Shown piece by piece: positions 6,167-7,926 of a DNA stretch of 7,926 bases (position 1 is the first letter of the stretch; every line of letters begins with the position of its first letter). Origin of the DNA: DASWED01 sp036394995 (lineage in GTDB: Bacteria > Actinomycetota > UBA4738 > JACQTL01); NCBI GenBank assembly GCA_036394995.1, contig DASWED010000110.1, positions 1 through 7,926 of the forward strand. The letters run 5' to 3'. The translations under genes and the position numbers were made by a program. A model generated the notes under the pieces. It did no database searches, was not told the origin of the DNA, and worked only from the letters and a program-made list of their open reading frames with translations.

Positions 6167-7590
6167 TAACCGAGCTCGTGGAGGCGGGATTCGATCTCGG
6201 CCTCCTCGGCCGGGGTGGGGCCGGCGGTCGGGGTGGCGCCGGGCTCCGCGGGGAGGTCGCCGAGGGCTCCGCGGAGGCGCTCCACGTCCTCGGGCGGAGC
6301 GGCGGCCGCCTCGTCCCCCGATAGCCAGGCTCGCTCCTCGTTCCCGGCCCGCCGCAGCCACGTGCGCCCGTCGGTGGCGAGCGACGCCGGCGCCCGGAGC
6401 CGGCCGTGCTGTTCGCGCGACAGCCGGTACCGCCGCTCCACCTCGACGGCTCGTCGAAGGTGGTTCCACCCGGACTCGTACTGGGCCACGGCCACGCCGT
6501 CGAACACGCCGTACGGATGGCCGGAGAGCCCCGCCGCGCCGGCCATCGCCGCCGGCAGCGAACCCAGCGACGTGACCGGCCCGTCGAGCGCCGGCGCCCC
6601 CGGCCCGGCCACCGCCAGCGGCACCCGGACCAGGCGCTCGTCGATCCCGACCACGTGCCCCAGCCGATGGTCCTCGCCGAGGTTCTCTCCGTGGTCGGCG
6701 GTCACCACCACCAGGGTTCGTTCCAGGAGCGGGCCCAGCGATTCCAGCGCCTGCTGCAGGAACCGGTCCGCGTACGACACCTCGCCCGCGTACAGCGCCC
6801 GCAGGAGGTCGAGGTCCCGTTCGGGGAGGTCCTTGGCCGCACCGAGGTTGTAGGCGGCCACGAACGCGTCGCTCAGGTAGCGGTGGTTCACGGCGGGGCC
6901 GCGCAGCCGGTCCCGGTCCGAGAGGTGGCCGAATCCGGCGGGCGGGAGGTACGGCGCGTGGGCCTCCATGACGTTCACGAAGCAGAACCACGGCCGTTCG
7001 CCGGGCTCGGAAGCCAGGGCCCGCAGCCGGGCCGCGGCCTCCCGTGCGCCGAAGTCCCGGCCCTTGCGGGCGTCACGGAGGTACCGGACGGTTCGCTTGG
7101 CCCGGACCTTGACGGGGTCGGGCGCCAGGTCCCGGAGGCGCCAGTGGTGGTCGGGCTCGGTGCCGCGGGGGGTGACCCGGGCCATCCCCACGGAATGGAA
7201 CTCCTCGAACCCGAGGTCGAACCCCATCGCCGGAGTGATCCACACGTTCGCCGAGACGGCCACCGTTCGATAGCCGGACCGGCGGAGCACCTCGGGGAGC
7301 CACCGGTCGGCGTGGCGTTCGATGGCGGGTCTCAGCGAGGCCAGCCGGCGGCCGGGGCCGATGGCCGCGGCGCCGGTGACCCCGTGGTCGAACGGGAGGA
7401 GGCCCGTGAACATCGAGGCGTGGGAGGGGACGGTCCACGGTGAGGTGCTGGTCGCGACGGTGGCCCGGCCCCGGCCGGCCAGGTCGTCGAAGGCGGGGGT
7501 GGCCGCGCGACCGCCGAACGGCCCGAAGTGGTCGGCCCTCGCCGTGTCCAGCACGACGAGGAGAACGTTCGGCCGCTCGGTGGAGCTCAC
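6160..7590 (-). CDS. sulfatase-like hydrolase, alkaline phosphatase superfamily, Thr at nucleophile position
   Basis: A 476-residue protein of the sulfatase/alkaline phosphatase superfamily. It opens with NVLLVVLDTARADHFG (8-23), where D15 is the first metal ligand. PWTVPSHASMFTGLLPFDHG (51-70) is the nucleophile region, NVMEAHAPYLPP (206-217) carries the family's HxPY (H211), and TADHGENLGEDH (297-308) with GH at 311-312 supplies the other metal ligands. It ends in the common ELGYL terminus. In type I sulfatases the nucleophile is a formylglycine made from Cys or Ser in C/S-x-P-x-R; here the aligned residues are TVPSH (53-57). Threonine is the nucleophile in phosphoethanolamine and phosphoglycerol transferases of this superfamily, so the true reaction may be on a phosphoester or phosphonate. 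No signal peptide is seen. GTG at 7588-7590 is chosen because the family N-terminus begins within eight residues and a -10 lies eight bases upstream; the frame stays open to about 7860 but would overlap the divergent gene. Confidence 0.88.
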   Translation of the reverse strand: MSSTERPNVLLVVLDTARADHFGPFGGRAATPAFDDLAGRGRATVATSTSPWTVPSHASMFTGLLPFDHGVTGAAAIGPGRRLASLRPAIERHADRWLPEVLRRSGYRTVAVSANVWITPAMGFDLGFEEFHSVGMARVTPRGTEPDHHWRLRDLAPDPVKVRAKRTVRYLRDARKGRDFGAREAAARLRALASEPGERPWFCFVNVMEAHAPYLPPAGFGHLSDRDRLRGPAVNHRYLSDAFVAAYNLGAAKDLPERDLDLLRALYAGEVSYADRFLQQALESLGPLLERTLVVVTADHGENLGEDHRLGHVVGIDERLVRVPLAVAGPGAPALDGPVTSLGSLPAAMAGAAGLSGHPYGVFDGVAVAQYESGWNHLRRAVEVERRYRLSREQHGRLRAPASLATDGRTWLRRAGNEERAWLSGDEAAAAPPEDVERLRGALGDLPAEPGATPTAGPTPAEEAEIESRLHELGYL

Positions 7591-7598
7591 GTCGGCCG

Positions 7599-7604
7599 AA
7601 TCTA
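7599..7604 (-). promoter_or_regulatory. candidate -10 element, leaderless start of the sulfatase-like gene
   Basis: TAGATT on the minus strand, eight bases before GTG 7588-7590. No Shine-Dalgarno precedes the gene, so a leaderless transcript is likely. No clear -35 is visible. Confidence 0.5.
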
Positions 7605-7636
7605 ACAGCCGCGTCCGGGACCCGATCCCGGCGCGA

Positions 7637-7642
7637 TACCGT
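7637..7642 (+). promoter_or_regulatory. candidate -10 element, leaderless start of the sulfotransferase gene
   Basis: TACCGT fits TANNNT and ends eight bases before GTG 7651-7653. It lies back to back with the sulfatase-like promoter; the two -10 hexamers are 32 bases apart, so the promoters should overlap. The match is weaker than the other two because the hexamer is GC-richer. Confidence 0.4.
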
Positions 7643-7650
7643 GTGCGGCC

Positions 7651-7926
7651 GTGAGCGAACGCGTTCCGTTCCCGTTCATCGTGGCCTGCGGGCGCTCCGG
7701 CACCACGATGCTCCGGGTGATGTTCGAACAGCACCCGGACATCGCGATCCCGCCGGAGTCGTACTTTCCCGTGAGCTTCTTCCGGCGCCGGGAGCGGTAC
7801 GCCGTTTCGGGTGGATCCGGCGTGGACCTCGTGGTGATGGCCGAGGACCTCCTGCGGCACGAACGGTTCCTGGCCTGGCGCCTGGATCCCCCGCTGGTCC
7901 GTTCGAGGCTCACCGGCGAGGCCCCG
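7651..7926 (+). CDS. sulfotransferase family protein, C-terminal part outside window
   Basis: The first 92 residues of a PAPS-dependent sulfotransferase. FIVACGRSGTTMLRVMFEQH (9-28) is the 5'-phosphosulfate-binding loop typical of the family (GRSGTTML at 14-21). It is followed by HPDIAIPPESYF (28-39), a block shared by many bacterial sulfotransferase-like proteins. The frame has no stop to the end of the window. Family members transfer sulfate from PAPS to a hydroxyl or amino group of glycans, lipids or small molecules; the acceptor is not indicated. The start is GTG at 7651-7653, supported by the P-loop beginning about ten residues in and by the -10 eight bases upstream. It is transcribed divergently from the sulfatase-like gene across 60 bases, suggesting shared regulation, and is near the nucleotide-sugar cluster, which would suit glycan sulfation. 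Confidence 0.85.
   Translation, partial: MSERVPFPFIVACGRSGTTMLRVMFEQHPDIAIPPESYFPVSFFRRRERYAVSGGSGVDLVVMAEDLLRHERFLAWRLDPPLVRSRLTGEAP

Noticed and set aside
5567..6991. Long minus-strand open frame covering the hydrolase gene and part of the sulfatase-like gene
   Set aside because: The product is G/R/P-rich without motifs and runs across the convergent hairpin; it shadows two clearly recognisable genes.
7591..7860. Upstream extension of the sulfatase-like gene
   Set aside because: It would overlap the sulfotransferase, whose P-loop is unmistakable, and the extra residues match nothing in the family.

Overview
The DNA is GC-rich and uses many GTG starts. Three genes appear to have leaderless promoters (TANNNT about 8-9 bases before the start codon), and there is an actinobacterial-style HNH nuclease with tandem DNA-binding-like repeats. 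This points to a member of the Actinomycetota, probably not a well-studied genus. That placement is inference; no marker gene here fixes it.

Layout. At the left edge, on the minus strand, is the N-terminal part of an ECF-type sigma factor (1-367, running off the window). Upstream of it on the same strand lies a tRNA-Leu with anticodon UAA (485-572). An HNH endonuclease gene (534-1238, minus) runs directly into the 5' half of that tRNA and ends with a stop codon that is the same three bases as the anticodon. From 5469 down to 1336 there is a tight minus-strand cluster for nucleotide-sugar synthesis: a DegT/DnrJ/EryC1-type sugar aminotransferase, a membrane-anchored UDP-GlcNAc 4,6-dehydratase of the CapD/WbpM/PglF family (ATGA overlap), and a GalE/WbpP-like sugar-nucleotide epimerase (7-base gap). 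Divergent from it is a small dienelactone-hydrolase-family gene (5576-6148, plus). This converges on a sulfatase-like hydrolase (6160-7590, minus) across an 11-base gap that forms a perfect 10-bp hairpin. A sulfotransferase (from 7651, plus, cut by the window end) diverges from the sulfatase-like gene across 60 bases holding two back-to-back leaderless promoters.

How the genes fit together. The dehydratase and aminotransferase are consecutive enzymes: UDP-GlcNAc to its 4-keto-6-deoxy form, then to a UDP-4-amino-4,6-dideoxy-HexNAc. The epimerase probably supplies a second activated sugar such as UDP-GalNAc or UDP-Gal. The sulfotransferase and sulfatase-like gene nearby would suit a decorated, possibly sulfated surface glycan, but no glycosyltransferase or transporter is inside the window, so the polymer is not identified.

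The most unusual spot is the HNH/tRNA-Leu(UAA) junction. The nuclease gene shares 39 bases with the tRNA, its stop codon is the anticodon triplet, and its reading frame contains a rare TTA codon, the codon this tRNA reads. I found no phage, CRISPR, toxin-antitoxin or other complete novel system.
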